Positions 40,230-49,375 of a stretch of DNA of 64,000 nucleotides are shown here, piece by piece (the first letter of the stretch is position 1; each line of letters opens with the position of its first letter). Source of the DNA: Luteimonas sp. YGD11-2 (lineage in GTDB: Bacteria > Pseudomonadota > Gammaproteobacteria > Xanthomonadales > Xanthomonadaceae); NCBI RefSeq assembly GCF_004118975.1, contig NZ_CP035376.1, positions 2,790,001-2,854,000 on the forward strand. Reading direction: 5' to 3'. Below the pieces are notes generated by a model. It searched no databases, had not been told where the DNA came from, and saw only the letters and a program-made list of their open reading frames with translations. The translations under genes were made by a program, and so were the position numbers.

Positions 40230-40961
40230 TCAGGCCGGCAGTTCCACCCGCAGGAGATCCGCCGGCCGTTCCGCTGCGGTGACCTCGGCCTGTGGATCCT
40301 CCTCACGATCCCACGCAAGCGCATCGCCAGCCGCCAGCGCGTGTTCGCCGATCGCGACGTTCCCGTGCAGCACCTGCAGCCACACCTTGCGCCCGGGCTT
40401 CACGTCGATCGCCACCCCCTCGCCCGGTGGCACCCTCGCCACCGAGATCCGCGCATCCAGACGCAGCGGCAATGCGTCCGGGTCGGCGTTGTCGGCATCG
40501 CCGGAATCGGCATCGCCAGCCGCCAGTACCTGCCAGCGTCCATCACGGCCCGTGCGGTCGAACCACGCCTCCAGCTTCCGCGGCGTGGTGTTGAGCACAG
40601 CCGGTTGCAGCCACAGGCGCACCATGTCGACCGGATGCTCCGCGGACGGGTTGTGCTCGACGTGGTCGATGCCATGCCCGGCGTCGAGCAGCTGCGCGCA
40701 GCCGCCATGCAGTTCGCCGGATGCGGTGCCATCGGACCACGCCAGCACGCCACAGCGCACCCAGGTCAACACCTGCATGTTGGCTCTACGTTGCGCCGGC
40801 AGCGCCACGCCCGCGCCGATGCATTCCTCGGCCAGTACGCGCAGCGCACCGAAGCCCATGCGGCTGCGATCGACAAAGCTGCCCGACGAGAAGCTGTGCA
40901 CGCTGTCGATGCCGGCCTGCGCCAGGCGGCCGCGGGTGTGCGCGGGAAACAACACGGGCAT
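40230..40961 (-). CDS. pirin-family bicupin protein lacking the metal ligands
   Basis: 243 residues of pirin/YhaK-type double cupin: GFGALRVLAEECIGAG in the N-terminal cupin, the segment LHGGCAQLLDAGHGIDHVEHNPSAEHPVDMVRLWLQP, and a late cupin strand pair. In active pirins the first cupin has an HxH motif plus Gln and Glu ligands in a run like HPHRDMEIVTYV. Here the matching place reads VALPAQRRANMQVLTWV, so the metal site and quercetinase activity are doubtful. It is convergent with the M17 gene. Confidence 0.85.
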   Translation of the reverse strand: MPVLFPAHTRGRLAQAGIDSVHSFSSGSFVDRSRMGFGALRVLAEECIGAGVALPAQRRANMQVLTWVRCGVLAWSDGTASGELHGGCAQLLDAGHGIDHVEHNPSAEHPVDMVRLWLQPAVLNTTPRKLEAWFDRTGRDGRWQVLAAGDADSGDADNADPDALPLRLDARISVARVPPGEGVAIDVKPGRKVWLQVLHGNVAIGEHALAAGDALAWDREEDPQAEVTAAERPADLLRVELPA

Positions 40962-40979
40962 GGAACCTCCGCAGACGAA

Positions 40980-41003
40980 GACGCCCCCGGGTCCGGGGGC
41001 GTC
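40980..41003. terminator. GC-rich hairpin after the YceI gene
   Basis: 9-bp perfect stem (GACGCCCCC / GGGGGCGTC), loop GGGTCC. On the minus strand TTCGTCT follows; a weak T-tract. Lies between YceI and pirin genes. Confidence 0.5.
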
Positions 41004-41041
41004 GCGATCTTACCGCTGCGCATCCTGCCGTTGCAGCGCGC

Positions 41042-41641
41042 TCACTCCGCGGCGACGCTGGCCTCGGTGGTGATGTGCAGTTCGATCTCGTCGGCCACGT
41101 GCGGCACGTGCATGCCCAGGCCGAAGTCGCTGCGCTTGATCGTGGCCTTCGCATCGAAGCCCGCGGTCGGCTTCCTGCTCATCGGGTGCGCACCGATGGT
41201 GTTGATGGTGGTGTCGAGCACCACCTCGCGAGTGATGTCCTTGATGGTGAGGTCGCCGGTGACCTTCAGCTTTCCCTCGCCTGCGGCTTCCACCGAGGTG
41301 CTGCGGAAGGTGGCCTGCGGGAATTTCTCCGCATCGAAGAAATCGTCGCTCAACAGGTGGTCGTTGAACGCCGGCACGTTGGATTCCAGCCCGGACAGCG
41401 GCAGGGTGACCTGGACGCTGGAGGCGGACACGTCGTCGGCGTCGTGGACGATGCGGCCCTCGGCATCGCCGAACAGGATCACCGGATTGGAGAAGCCGAA
41501 GTGGTTCCACTTCGCCACGACCGTGGTGTGCGACGGATCCATCGTGTAGGTGACCGGGGCGGCGAATGCGGCACCGGCGGCCACTGCCAGCGCGGCGACC
41601 AGCGCACTGCGTTGCAGGAACCTGCGGGAATGCATGTGCAT
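41042..41641 (-). CDS. YceI-family periplasmic lipid-binding protein
   Basis: 199 residues: signal peptide (RSALVAALAVAAGAAFAAPVTY) followed by the lipocalin-like YceI domain with TYTMDPSHTTVVAKWNHFGFS, the conserved DxxHTxxxFxxxH start, ASSVQVTLPLSGLES, EKFPQATFRST and FGLGMHV. Binds polyprenyl lipids in the periplasm, often linked to cytochrome b561 or stress. Start ATG MHMHSRRF is the longest reasonable; an ATG two residues later is equally possible. Confidence 0.92.
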   Translation of the reverse strand: MHMHSRRFLQRSALVAALAVAAGAAFAAPVTYTMDPSHTTVVAKWNHFGFSNPVILFGDAEGRIVHDADDVSASSVQVTLPLSGLESNVPAFNDHLLSDDFFDAEKFPQATFRSTSVEAAGEGKLKVTGDLTIKDITREVVLDTTINTIGAHPMSRKPTAGFDAKATIKRSDFGLGMHVPHVADEIELHITTEASVAAE

Positions 41642-41716
41642 GGCGGAACTCCTTGTGGCGGGATGAGTGCATGAGCCGGGTCGGTGGACCCGGCGGTCAT
41701 GTCATGGGACACCGGA

Positions 41717-42301
41717 TCACACGATCCGGCAGGCCTCGTCGAACGACAGCCGCGGCGAACGGTCGAAGATGCTGGCCGGGTCGCCATGGCCGATGTTGAC
41801 GAGGATGTTGCTGCGGATGCTGGTGCCGGCGAAGAACAGCTCGTCGACCATCGCCGCGTCGAAGCCGGTCATCGGGCCGGTGTCGAGGCCCAGCGCGCGC
41901 GCGGCGAGGATCAGGTAGGCCGCCTGCAGGCTGCCGTTGCGCAACGCATGGTCGCGGCGTGCTTCCTGCGGGCCGTCGAACCAGCTCTTCGCATCGGTAT
42001 GCGGGAACAGGTACGGCAGCTTCTCGTGGAAGTCGAGGTCATGGCCGACGATCACCACCACCGGCGCCGACAGCGTCTTCTCCCGATTGCCCTCCGACAG
42101 CGCCGGGGCGAGCTTCTGCTTCGCCTCGTCGGACCGTACGAACACGAAACGCGCCGGACACTGGTTGGCGCTGGTCGGCCCCCACTTCACCAGTTCGTAC
42201 AGCCGCTGCAGGGTGGCGTCGTCGATCCCGCCGGTGAAGCGGTTGTAGGTGCGTGCGGTGCGGAAGAGCTGGTCCAGGGCAGTCGCGTCGAGCGCCTTCA
42301 T
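41717..42301 (-). CDS. nitroreductase-family NAD(P)H oxidoreductase (RutE-like)
   Basis: 194 residues. Nitroreductase fold with FMN-binding sequence PSxR-like RTYNRFTG near the N-terminus, [20 protein letters not shown] (typical RutE/HadB), and [21 protein letters not shown], characteristic of malonic-semialdehyde reductase RutE-type enzymes. No rut cluster nearby, so substrate remains open. Divergent from the ELM1 gene. Confidence 0.9.
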   Translation of the reverse strand: MKALDATALDQLFRTARTYNRFTGGIDDATLQRLYELVKWGPTSANQCPARFVFVRSDEAKQKLAPALSEGNREKTLSAPVVVIVGHDLDFHEKLPYLFPHTDAKSWFDGPQEARRDHALRNGSLQAAYLILAARALGLDTGPMTGFDAAMVDELFFAGTSIRSNILVNIGHGDPASIFDRSPRLSFDEACRIV

Positions 42302-42400
42302 CGTGCGTGGGTCCTTTGCGGCGATGCCGCGCGTGTGAACAGGCCCGCAGTGTAGAGTCCCGGCCGCAGGGCTGCCGAGCCCGGGTCGCAACGCAAGGTC

Positions 42401-43396
42401 ATGCCACTGGAACGCACGCCCGCGCAATTCAAGGACCACGTCGTGGATGCGGCGATCTGGACCCTCACCGACGGCAACGCCGGCAACGTGCGCCAGGCCG
42501 ATGCGCTGGCGGCCGCGCTCGGCGGGCCAACCCGCGGCTTCACGCTTGCCGCGCGCGCGCCATGGCGCGTGGCGGCACCGCGCATGCTGCCGCGTGCACG
42601 GGGTGCATTCGGCGATGCCTGGGCACAGGCGCTGGCGCAGCCGCCGCGGCTGGCGATCGGCTGCGGCCGCCAGGGCGCGCTGGCCACGCGGCTGGCCGGC
42701 CGTGCCGGCGCGCGCACCGTGCAGATCCTCGATCCGCGCATCGACCCGTGCCACTGGGACCTGGTGATCGCACCCGATCACGACGGTCTGCGCGGCGAAA
42801 ACGTACTGACCGTGACCGGCAGCCTGCATCCGGTCGACGATGCCTGGCTCGACGCGGCCCGCGTTGCGCACCCCGCGCTGGGCGCGCTGCCCGGCCCGCG
42901 CACCGCGTTGCTGCTGGGCGGGCCGAGCCGGCATGTCGGGTTCGACGTGGCCGCGTTCGAGCGGCTGGCGGCGATGCTGCTGCCGCGCATCGCCGCCGAG
43001 GGCGGCAGCCTGCTGGCCACGGTGTCACGGCGCACGCCGGCCGACGTCGTCAGCGCACTGCGCGCACGCGTGGCCGATCTTCCCGGCGTGTGCTGGACCG
43101 GCCCCGGCGATGGCGCGAACCCCTATGCCGGACTGCTGGCCTGGGCCGATCGCATCGTCTGCAGCGCGGACTCGGTCAACATGCTGTCGGAGGCGAGTGC
43201 GACGCGGGCGCCGGTGTTCGTCGCCGAACCCGGGCGCGTGCGCGGACGTCCGCGGCAGTTCATCGATGCGCTGCTGTCGCGCGGGCGCGTGCGCGCGCTG
43301 GATGCGGCACTGGAACCATTCGACGCCGAGCCTCTGCGCGAGACCGCGCGCATCGCCGTGGTGGTGCGGGCACGCCTGGGGATCGACCCCGGCTGA
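42401..43396 (+). CDS. ELM1-family protein (mitochondrial-fission ELM1-like domain)
   Basis: 331 residues. Signatures: [18 protein letters not shown] at the start, [38 protein letters not shown], and [22 protein letters not shown], all typical of this bacterial family, which resembles glycosyltransferase-B folds. Function is uncertain, linked to lipopolysaccharide or cell-surface sugar synthesis in some annotations. The promoter side carries TAGAGT before the ATG. Confidence 0.9.
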   Translation: MPLERTPAQFKDHVVDAAIWTLTDGNAGNVRQADALAAALGGPTRGFTLAARAPWRVAAPRMLPRARGAFGDAWAQALAQPPRLAIGCGRQGALATRLAGRAGARTVQILDPRIDPCHWDLVIAPDHDGLRGENVLTVTGSLHPVDDAWLDAARVAHPALGALPGPRTALLLGGPSRHVGFDVAAFERLAAMLLPRIAAEGGSLLATVSRRTPADVVSALRARVADLPGVCWTGPGDGANPYAGLLAWADRIVCSADSVNMLSEASATRAPVFVAEPGRVRGRPRQFIDALLSRGRVRALDAALEPFDAEPLRETARIAVVVRARLGIDPG

Positions 43397-43516
43397 GCTG
43401 ACTGCAGGATCCTGCACGGAACGGATCCTGCGCAAGCGGATGCCTGGCAGCAGTCGTGCGGGGAGCGGCGTTTGGGCGATCGCGCTACCCGCAAGCCCGC
43501 CGTCACCGCAGGCATT

Positions 43517-43539
43517 TCGTGGCCGAAGCCGCTCCCACA
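43517..43539 (-). repeat. short repeat, GTGGGAGCG family (copy 1)
   Basis: On the minus strand TGTGGGAGCGGCTTCGGCCACGA. Same family as three copies near 45.9-46.1 kb. Confidence 0.7.
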
Positions 43540-43616
43540 TGTCCATCCCAGGAGTACTCCATGGGTTCCCATGGGAGTTCGCCGGGCCGCTGCCGCGGGT
43601 GCTGCGGCCTTTGACG

Positions 43617-43622
43617 TACAAT
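43617..43622 (+). promoter_or_regulatory. -10-like TACAAT before the cobalamin riboswitch
   Basis: TACAAT about 11 bases before the riboswitch start. Likely part of the promoter of the btuB transcript. Confidence 0.4.
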
Positions 43623-43632
43623 CGCCGCGCTT

Positions 43633-43855
43633 CAGGTGACCCGGCTTTGGCCGGGTTGGACACGCCAGTGTCCAACGGGAAGCCGGTGACGCGCGCGGAG
43701 ATCTCCGCCGCCATTCCGGCGCTGCCCCCGCAACGGTAAGCGAGTCGAGGCGCCGCCTCCGCCACTGTGGTCCCGCGCAAGCGGCCCATGGGAAGGCGCG
43801 GCGCCGGGGCCGGTCCACGACCGGTCCACTCGCGAGCCCGGAGACCGGCCTGGAG
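43633..43855 (+). ncRNA. cobalamin riboswitch
   Basis: The RNA shows GGACACGCCAGTGTCC, CCGGTGACGCGCGC, the hallmark GCTGCCCCCGCAACGGTAAG-type box (GCGCTGCCCCCGCAACGGTA), and the B12 box GCCCGGAGACCGGCC (43836-43850). It lies ahead of the btuB gene. Adenosylcobalamin binding would sequester the ribosome site and stop BtuB production. The B12-dependent NrdJ elsewhere in the window explains why uptake is controlled. Confidence 0.93.
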
Positions 43856-44035
43856 CGGGCCCCGGCCCGAGCGGTTGCCGATGCGGTGGGCATCGAGGCT
43901 GCGCGATGCGCGTGCGCGTGCATCCGTGCCTCGCGCCTGTCTGTTGCGTGCACCCGTGCGGGTCGATCGCGGGCAGTCGCATCCAGCGCCTGCCTCCACA
44001 CGACACGCGTGCGAGGGTGCGCGCGAGGAGTTTCC
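43856..44035 (+). other. btuB leader downstream of the riboswitch aptamer
   Basis: 180 bases linking the aptamer to the btuB ATG; GAGGAG lies 6 bases before it. The expression platform must fall here, but I did not compute the alternative pairing. Confidence 0.4.
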
Positions 44036-45901
44036 ATGCACGTCCGACCGTTGTTCCTGGCGATCGCCGCCAGCGTCCCATTCGTTCCGATGACCGGCCA
44101 CGCCGTGACTGCCGCGGCAGACCTGGATGAGATCGTCGTCACCGGCACCCGGCTGCCCGTCACGCTCGCCGACAGCATCTCGCCCACCGAGGTGATCGAT
44201 CGCGCCGAGATCGAACGCACCCAGCCGCTGGACCTGCCGGAGCTGCTCCAAGGGCGTGCCGGCATCAACCTGGTGAACAACGGCGGGCCGGGCAAGCAGA
44301 CCTCGCTGTTCATGCGCGGCGCGGGCTCCAACCAGATCCTGGTGCTGGTGGATGGCATCCGCATCGGATCCGCCACCGCCGGCCTGCCTGCGCTGCAGGA
44401 CATTCCCGTCGAACAGATCGAACGCATCGAGATCGTACGCGGACCGCATTCCAGCCTGTACGGCGCCGATGCGATCGGCGGCGTCATCCAGATCTTCACC
44501 CGCCGCGACCGCGGTGCATTGCGGCCGCGTCTGCACCTCGGTGCGGGCAGCGACAACCTGCGCCGGGCCGGTGCCGGCATCGGTGGCGGCAGCGAACGTG
44601 CGTGGTTCGGTGCGGACGTCGCCTACACCCGCACCGATGGCATCAACTCGTGCCGCGGGCGCGGGCCGGATCCGGCTGATCCGTACGACTTCGGCGCCGG
44701 CTGCTTCACCGACGAACCCGACGACGACGGCTACCGCAACCTGTCGACCAGCGTGCTTGGCGGAGTGGCGCTGGCCGAACACTGGACCCTCGATGCGCAT
44801 CTGCTGCGCGCCGAAGGAGAGAACGAATACGACGGCAGCTGGGCGAACTACTCGGAGGTCGTCCAGCAGGTGGCCGGCGCCACCCTGGACTATGCGCCGG
44901 CCAGCGGCTTCGGCCTCCGCTCGAGCGTGGGCCGCAGCACCGACCGGACCGACGACTACGCCGACGGCATCCACGTCGCCGAATTGCGCACCCGTCGCGA
45001 CCAGGCCACCGTCCAGGCGAACCTGCCGCTGGGCACCACGCAGACCGCGGCGGTCGGCATCGACTGGCTGCGCGACCGGATCGACGGCACCTCCGGGTAC
45101 GACGTGGCATCGCGGGACAATCTCGGCGTGTTCGCGGTCTGGACGGGCCGCTTCGGCGCACACCACATCGAGGCCAGCGCGCGGCACGACGACAACGAAC
45201 AGTTCGGCGGCCACGCCACCGGCAGCCTCGGCTGGGGCCTGTCGCTCGCGCATGACCTGCGCCTCAATGCCAGCTTCTCAACGGGTTTCCGCGCTCCGAG
45301 CTTCAACGACCTGTACTACCCCGGCTTCGGCAACGCCGGCCTGCAGCCCGAGGAATCGAAGAACCTGAACCTCGGAGTCAGCCAGGCCCGCAACGCCTGG
45401 CACTGGGCGCTGGACGTGTACGAGAACCGCGTCGACGATCTCATCAGCTACGACGCCGCACTCGGCCTGCCCGGCAACGTGGCGAAGGCGCGCCTGCGCG
45501 GTGCCGAACTGGCCGGTGGGCTGGCACTGGGCGAGTGGCGCCTTGGCGCGCAGCTCAGCCACGTCGATCCGCGCAACCGCAGCGACGGGCCGGGCCACGA
45601 CAACCTGCTCGCGCGGCGTGCGCGCAACACCGGCCGCGTCGACATCGACCGCGCGTTCGGCGCGCTGCGCGTGGGCGCAACGGTCAACGCCGCCGGCCAC
45701 CGTTACGACGATGCCGCCAATCTCGACCGCGTCGGCGGCTTCGCCACCACCGACCTGCGCGTAGAGTACGCCTTCGCGCCCGCGTGGGCCCTGCAGGCGC
45801 GGGTGAGCAACGTGTTCGACCGCGACTACGAGACGGTGCGCTGGTACAACCAGCCCGGCCGCGGGTTCATGGTGACGCTGCGTTACGCGCCGGTACGCTG
45901 A
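44036..45901 (+). CDS. btuB: TonB-dependent vitamin B12 receptor BtuB
   Basis: 621 residues. Signal peptide (FLAIAASVPFVPMTGHA), TonB box-like DEIVVTGTR, plug domain (TEVIDRAEIERTQPLDLPELLQ, GPHSSLYGADAIGGVIQI) and a 22-strand barrel with the terminal NVFDRDYETV..GRGFMVTLRY. The BtuB subgroup is supported by its riboswitch and by SSLYGADAIGGVIQI. Imports cobalamin over the outer membrane using TonB energy. No periplasmic BtuF or ABC genes nearby. Confidence 0.94.
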   Translation: MHVRPLFLAIAASVPFVPMTGHAVTAAADLDEIVVTGTRLPVTLADSISPTEVIDRAEIERTQPLDLPELLQGRAGINLVNNGGPGKQTSLFMRGAGSNQILVLVDGIRIGSATAGLPALQDIPVEQIERIEIVRGPHSSLYGADAIGGVIQIFTRRDRGALRPRLHLGAGSDNLRRAGAGIGGGSERAWFGADVAYTRTDGINSCRGRGPDPADPYDFGAGCFTDEPDDDGYRNLSTSVLGGVALAEHWTLDAHLLRAEGENEYDGSWANYSEVVQQVAGATLDYAPASGFGLRSSVGRSTDRTDDYADGIHVAELRTRRDQATVQANLPLGTTQTAAVGIDWLRDRIDGTSGYDVASRDNLGVFAVWTGRFGAHHIEASARHDDNEQFGGHATGSLGWGLSLAHDLRLNASFSTGFRAPSFNDLYYPGFGNAGLQPEESKNLNLGVSQARNAWHWALDVYENRVDDLISYDAALGLPGNVAKARLRGAELAGGLALGEWRLGAQLSHVDPRNRSDGPGHDNLLARRARNTGRVDIDRAFGALRVGATVNAAGHRYDDAANLDRVGGFATTDLRVEYAFAPAWALQARVSNVFDRDYETVRWYNQPGRGFMVTLRYAPVR

Positions 45902-45942
45902 CCGCGCGACGCAGTTCCGCGTGCCCTTGCGGCCCGGGGAAC

Positions 45943-46067
45943 AGTCGCGGCCAAAGCCGCTCCCACACCGCCTGTGGGAGCGCCTTCAGGCGCGAATGCC
46001 ATCCGTGCGCAGGCATCGCGGCCAGGGCCCGACCGGCCCTTGCCTGTGGGAGCGCGTTCAGGCGCGA
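45943..46067. repeat. cluster of three GTGGGAGCG-family repeats
   Basis: Copy at 45943-45967 (inverted), 45973-45995 and 46045-46067. The last two are 22 of 23 identical (TGTGGGAGCGCCTTCAGGCG versus TGTGGGAGCGCGTTCAGGCG). Sits between btuB and gph (convergent). Confidence 0.85.
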
Positions 46068-46114
46068 CAGAGTATCCGCCGCCGGGCGACCGCCGCGGCG
46101 CCGCGCCTGGGTGC

Positions 46115-46768
46115 CTATGCCAGGCTCAGCAGTTCCTCGAAGCGGTCGAGCACCGCCAGGGCGCCGGCGCCGTGCAGGTCGAAGCTGCGCGGGTAGCCGT
46201 AGCTCACCAGCACCACCGGCATCGCCGCCGCATGCGCCGCGGTGAAGTCGGTTTCCGAATCGCCGACCATCAGGCACTGCTGCGGCGGCACGCCCAGCTG
46301 CGTGGCCAGGTGCAGCAGGGGACGCGGGTCGGGCTTGCGCCAGGCGAGGCTGTCGCCGCCCACCACCTCATCGAAAAAGCCGTCGATACCCATCGCCGCC
46401 AGCAGCGGCGGCACGAAGCGCGAGGGCTTGTTGGTGCACACGGCCATGCGCACGCCGCGTTCGCGCAGCGCCTGCAGGGTGTCGGCGACACCGTCGTACA
46501 GCCGCGGCGCCAGCAGCAGGCAGGCCTCGTAATGGACCATGAAGCGCGGATACACCTCATCCGCCGACAACGGACTGCCTGCATCGCGCAGCGCACTGGT
46601 GATCAGCTGCGGCGCGCCTTCGCCGATCCAGCCGCGGATGCGCGCTTCGGGCACGCGTGGCAGGCCGAGTTCGGCCAGCATGCGGTTGACCGCCTCAGCG
46701 ATGTCGGAAGCGCTGTCGACCAGCGTGCCGTCGAGGTCGAACAGGACGGCGGGGAACGGAAACGTCAT
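46115..46768 (-). CDS. gph: phosphoglycolate phosphatase
   Basis: 217 residues, HAD-IA family: motif 1 LFDLDGTLVDSASDI, motif 2 AVCTNKPSRF, motif 3 AWRKPDPRP and motif 4 MVGDSETDFTAA. Closest to Gph, which removes 2-phosphoglycolate formed by DNA repair. Start ATG chosen for MTFPFPAVLFD; the frame is open farther upstream. Confidence 0.88.
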   Translation of the reverse strand: MTFPFPAVLFDLDGTLVDSASDIAEAVNRMLAELGLPRVPEARIRGWIGEGAPQLITSALRDAGSPLSADEVYPRFMVHYEACLLLAPRLYDGVADTLQALRERGVRMAVCTNKPSRFVPPLLAAMGIDGFFDEVVGGDSLAWRKPDPRPLLHLATQLGVPPQQCLMVGDSETDFTAAHAAAMPVVLVSYGYPRSFDLHGAGALAVLDRFEELLSLA

Positions 46769-46832
46769 GGCGCTCTGCCGGTGCCGGCGGGCCATTCTCG
46801 CACCCGCGCGCGAGGGCGTCGCGCCGGCGACG

Positions 46833-47291
46833 TCAGTGCGCGGGACGCACCGCGTCGACGTCGCCGCGGATTGCATGCAGCACGCGCACCAGCTCGCGAT
46901 AGCCGGCGGCCAGTTGCGCGAACAGCTCGCCATAGGCATCCCGGCTTGCAGCGGCCACGTCGCGGTAGGCGCCGCGGCCCAGGTCGACGAAGTAGTCCAG
47001 GCTGACCCGCCGGCGCTCCGCCAGTGCCGGATACAGCCCGGCGATCAGCAGGCAACGATCGCCGACATCGCGCAGCGCATCGGCACGCGCCCGCCCGAAG
47101 CATTCCTGCGCGTGCAGCCATTCCAGTGCCTGCGTGCGCGCCAGCAGCATGCCGTCGCGCTGGTGCCGCAACAGCACGAAGACCAGGTAACTCTCGCTTG
47201 CCTCGTCGAGCGGGCAACCGCCGCGCCGTGCGCCGTCGCGCACCAGTGCCTGGTAGAGCTCGGCCGCCGCGCCTTGGGTCAGGGTGTGCAT
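46833..47291 (-). CDS. conserved hypothetical protein (152 aa)
   Basis: 152 residues, all-helical (YLVFVLLRHQRDGML, CLLIAGLYPALAERRRVSLDYFVDLG). The segment IAGLYPALAERR is a typical conserved stretch of small gammaproteobacterial proteins of unknown function. Tandem with gph, possibly co-transcribed, 64 bases upstream. Confidence 0.7.
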   Translation of the reverse strand: MHTLTQGAAAELYQALVRDGARRGGCPLDEASESYLVFVLLRHQRDGMLLARTQALEWLHAQECFGRARADALRDVGDRCLLIAGLYPALAERRRVSLDYFVDLGRGAYRDVAAASRDAYGELFAQLAAGYRELVRVLHAIRGDVDAVRPAH

Positions 47292-47468
47292 GCATCGCCT
47301 CCTGTGTGTGTTCCGGGCAGCACCGACGCTAGCGCAACAGCTCGCGAAAACCTTGGCAGTCGCGCGGCGACGCTGCCAGTGCAGCGGAACACAGCTTCGC
47401 GCGCCGGCCCGTCCACGCCGGGTGACCGCGCGTTATGGTGCGGGCCCTGCAGTCCCCGGAGACGACGC

Positions 47469-47774
47469 ATGTCCCAGACCACCTCCACCGCCGTCATCGC
47501 ATCGCCGGATGCCGCACGCCTGCTGCGTACGCTGTGCAACCACTGGCGCCACAAGTTCGAGATCCGCCGCGACCATGACGGCCACGCCCATGTGCCGTTC
47601 ACCGCCGATGGCGGCGCGGATTTCGACGTCGACGGCGAGCGCCTGCGCATCCGCCTGCAGCATCCCGACGCCGACGAGCGCGCGCGCCTGCAGCGTGTCA
47701 TCGAGAACCACCTGCGGCGTTTCGAACGCGACGAGACGCTGGCCTTCGACTGGTCGCCCGACGGCGGCGCGTGA
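47469..47774 (+). CDS. DUF2218-domain protein
   Basis: 101 residues: ASPDAARLLRTLCNHWRHKFE and the later IENHLRRFERDETLAFDW match DUF2218, small proteins often near siderophore or iron-regulated genes in other bacteria. No such neighbours here. The ATG gives MSQTTSTAVIASPD. Convergent with dinB, 3 bases apart. Confidence 0.85.
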   Translation: MSQTTSTAVIASPDAARLLRTLCNHWRHKFEIRRDHDGHAHVPFTADGGADFDVDGERLRIRLQHPDADERARLQRVIENHLRRFERDETLAFDWSPDGGA

Positions 47775-47777
47775 CCG

Positions 47778-48845
47778 TCAGGCGACGCTGAACAGCTCGC
47801 GCTGGCCGGGCAGTTCCTCGCGTTCGCGAAAGCCCGACAGGCCCACGCCCACCAGCCGGTAGCGCGTCGTGGCCGGAAGCTCGACGCGGTGGCGCAGCGC
47901 GCTGGCGATCGTGGCGAGTTCCTGCGCCGAACGCGGCGGCATGTCCGGCGTCAGGCTACGGGTGAGGATGCGGAAATCGGCGGTCTTGAGTTTGAGCACC
48001 ACGGTGCGACCGACCCGCTCCGTGCGCGTGGTGGCGGCCCAGGTCTTCTCCGCCAACCGCTGGATCTGCGACTCCAGTGCGTCCAGCGGCAGGTCCTCGG
48101 CGAAGGTGTCCTCCGAGGAGATCGACTGCACCGGCTGGTCGGGCTCCACGGGGCGCTCGTCGATGCCGCGTGCGCGCTCGTGCAGGCGCCGGCCCCAGGC
48201 GCCGAAGCGTCCGACCAGCTGCTCCAGCGGCAGCGCGCGCAGGTCGCCGACGGTGGCCACGCCGAGCTCGGCAAGCCTGCCCTGCATGACCTTGCCGACG
48301 CCGGGGATACGCCCCACCGGCAGGTCGGTGAGGAAGGCGGTGACCTGCGACGGCCGCACCACGAACAGGCCGTCGGGCTTGTTCCAGTCGGATGCGATCT
48401 TGGCGATGAACTTGTTGGGCGCCACTCCCGCCGATGCGGTCAGCGCGGTTTCCTCGCGGATCTGCGCGCGGATGCGCTCCGCGGTGGCGGTGGCACTGGG
48501 CGCGGCGATCTTCGGCTCGGTGACGTCGAGATAGGCCTCGTCGAGCGACAGCGGTTCGACGAGGTCGGTGTGCTGGTGGAAGATCGCCCGCACCTGCTTC
48601 GACACCGCCTTGTAGCGGGCGAAGTCGGGCGGCACGAACACCGCATCCGGGCACAGGCGCTCGGCGCGCAGCGCCGGCATCGCCGAGCGCACGCCATAGC
48701 GGCGCGCCTCGTAGGACGCGGCGCAGACCACCGAGCGCATCCCGCGCCAGGCCACCACCACCGGGCGGCCGCGCAGCGTGGGGTCGTCGCGCTGCTCGAC
48801 CGAGGCGTAGAAGGCATCCATGTCGATGTGGAGGATCTTGCGCAC
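47778..48845 (-). CDS. dinB: DNA polymerase IV
   Basis: 355 residues from a GTG. Y-family polymerase: ILHIDMDAFYASVEQ (first metal site), SLDEAYLDVT (second metal site), ASDWNKPDGLFVVRPSQV, HhH IPGVGKVMQGRLAELG and the little-finger domain. A C-terminal beta-clamp motif may be QRELFSV. Translesion synthesis in stress. No LexA box was recognised in the 313 bases upstream. Confidence 0.94.
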   Translation of the reverse strand: MRKILHIDMDAFYASVEQRDDPTLRGRPVVVAWRGMRSVVCAASYEARRYGVRSAMPALRAERLCPDAVFVPPDFARYKAVSKQVRAIFHQHTDLVEPLSLDEAYLDVTEPKIAAPSATATAERIRAQIREETALTASAGVAPNKFIAKIASDWNKPDGLFVVRPSQVTAFLTDLPVGRIPGVGKVMQGRLAELGVATVGDLRALPLEQLVGRFGAWGRRLHERARGIDERPVEPDQPVQSISSEDTFAEDLPLDALESQIQRLAEKTWAATTRTERVGRTVVLKLKTADFRILTRSLTPDMPPRSAQELATIASALRHRVELPATTRYRLVGVGLSGFREREELPGQRELFSVA

Positions 48846-49314
<469 letters not shown>

Positions 49315-49328
49315 CGATCAGCAGGAAC

Positions 49329-49366
49329 GCGGCGGTGGTGGCCGGGACCGGTCGCCACCGCCGCGG
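49329..49366. terminator. GC-rich inverted repeat between convergent genes
   Basis: GCGGCGGTGG and CCACCGCCGC arms, 10 bp, loop 16 bases; no T-tract. Possibly a bidirectional terminator for the small acidic gene and Pat gene. Confidence 0.4.
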
Positions 49367-49375
49367 GGGAAGGGA

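Noticed and set aside
43397..43632. Small plus-strand frames around 43.4-43.6 kb
   Set aside because: They overlap a repeat and riboswitch leader and lack ribosome sites.
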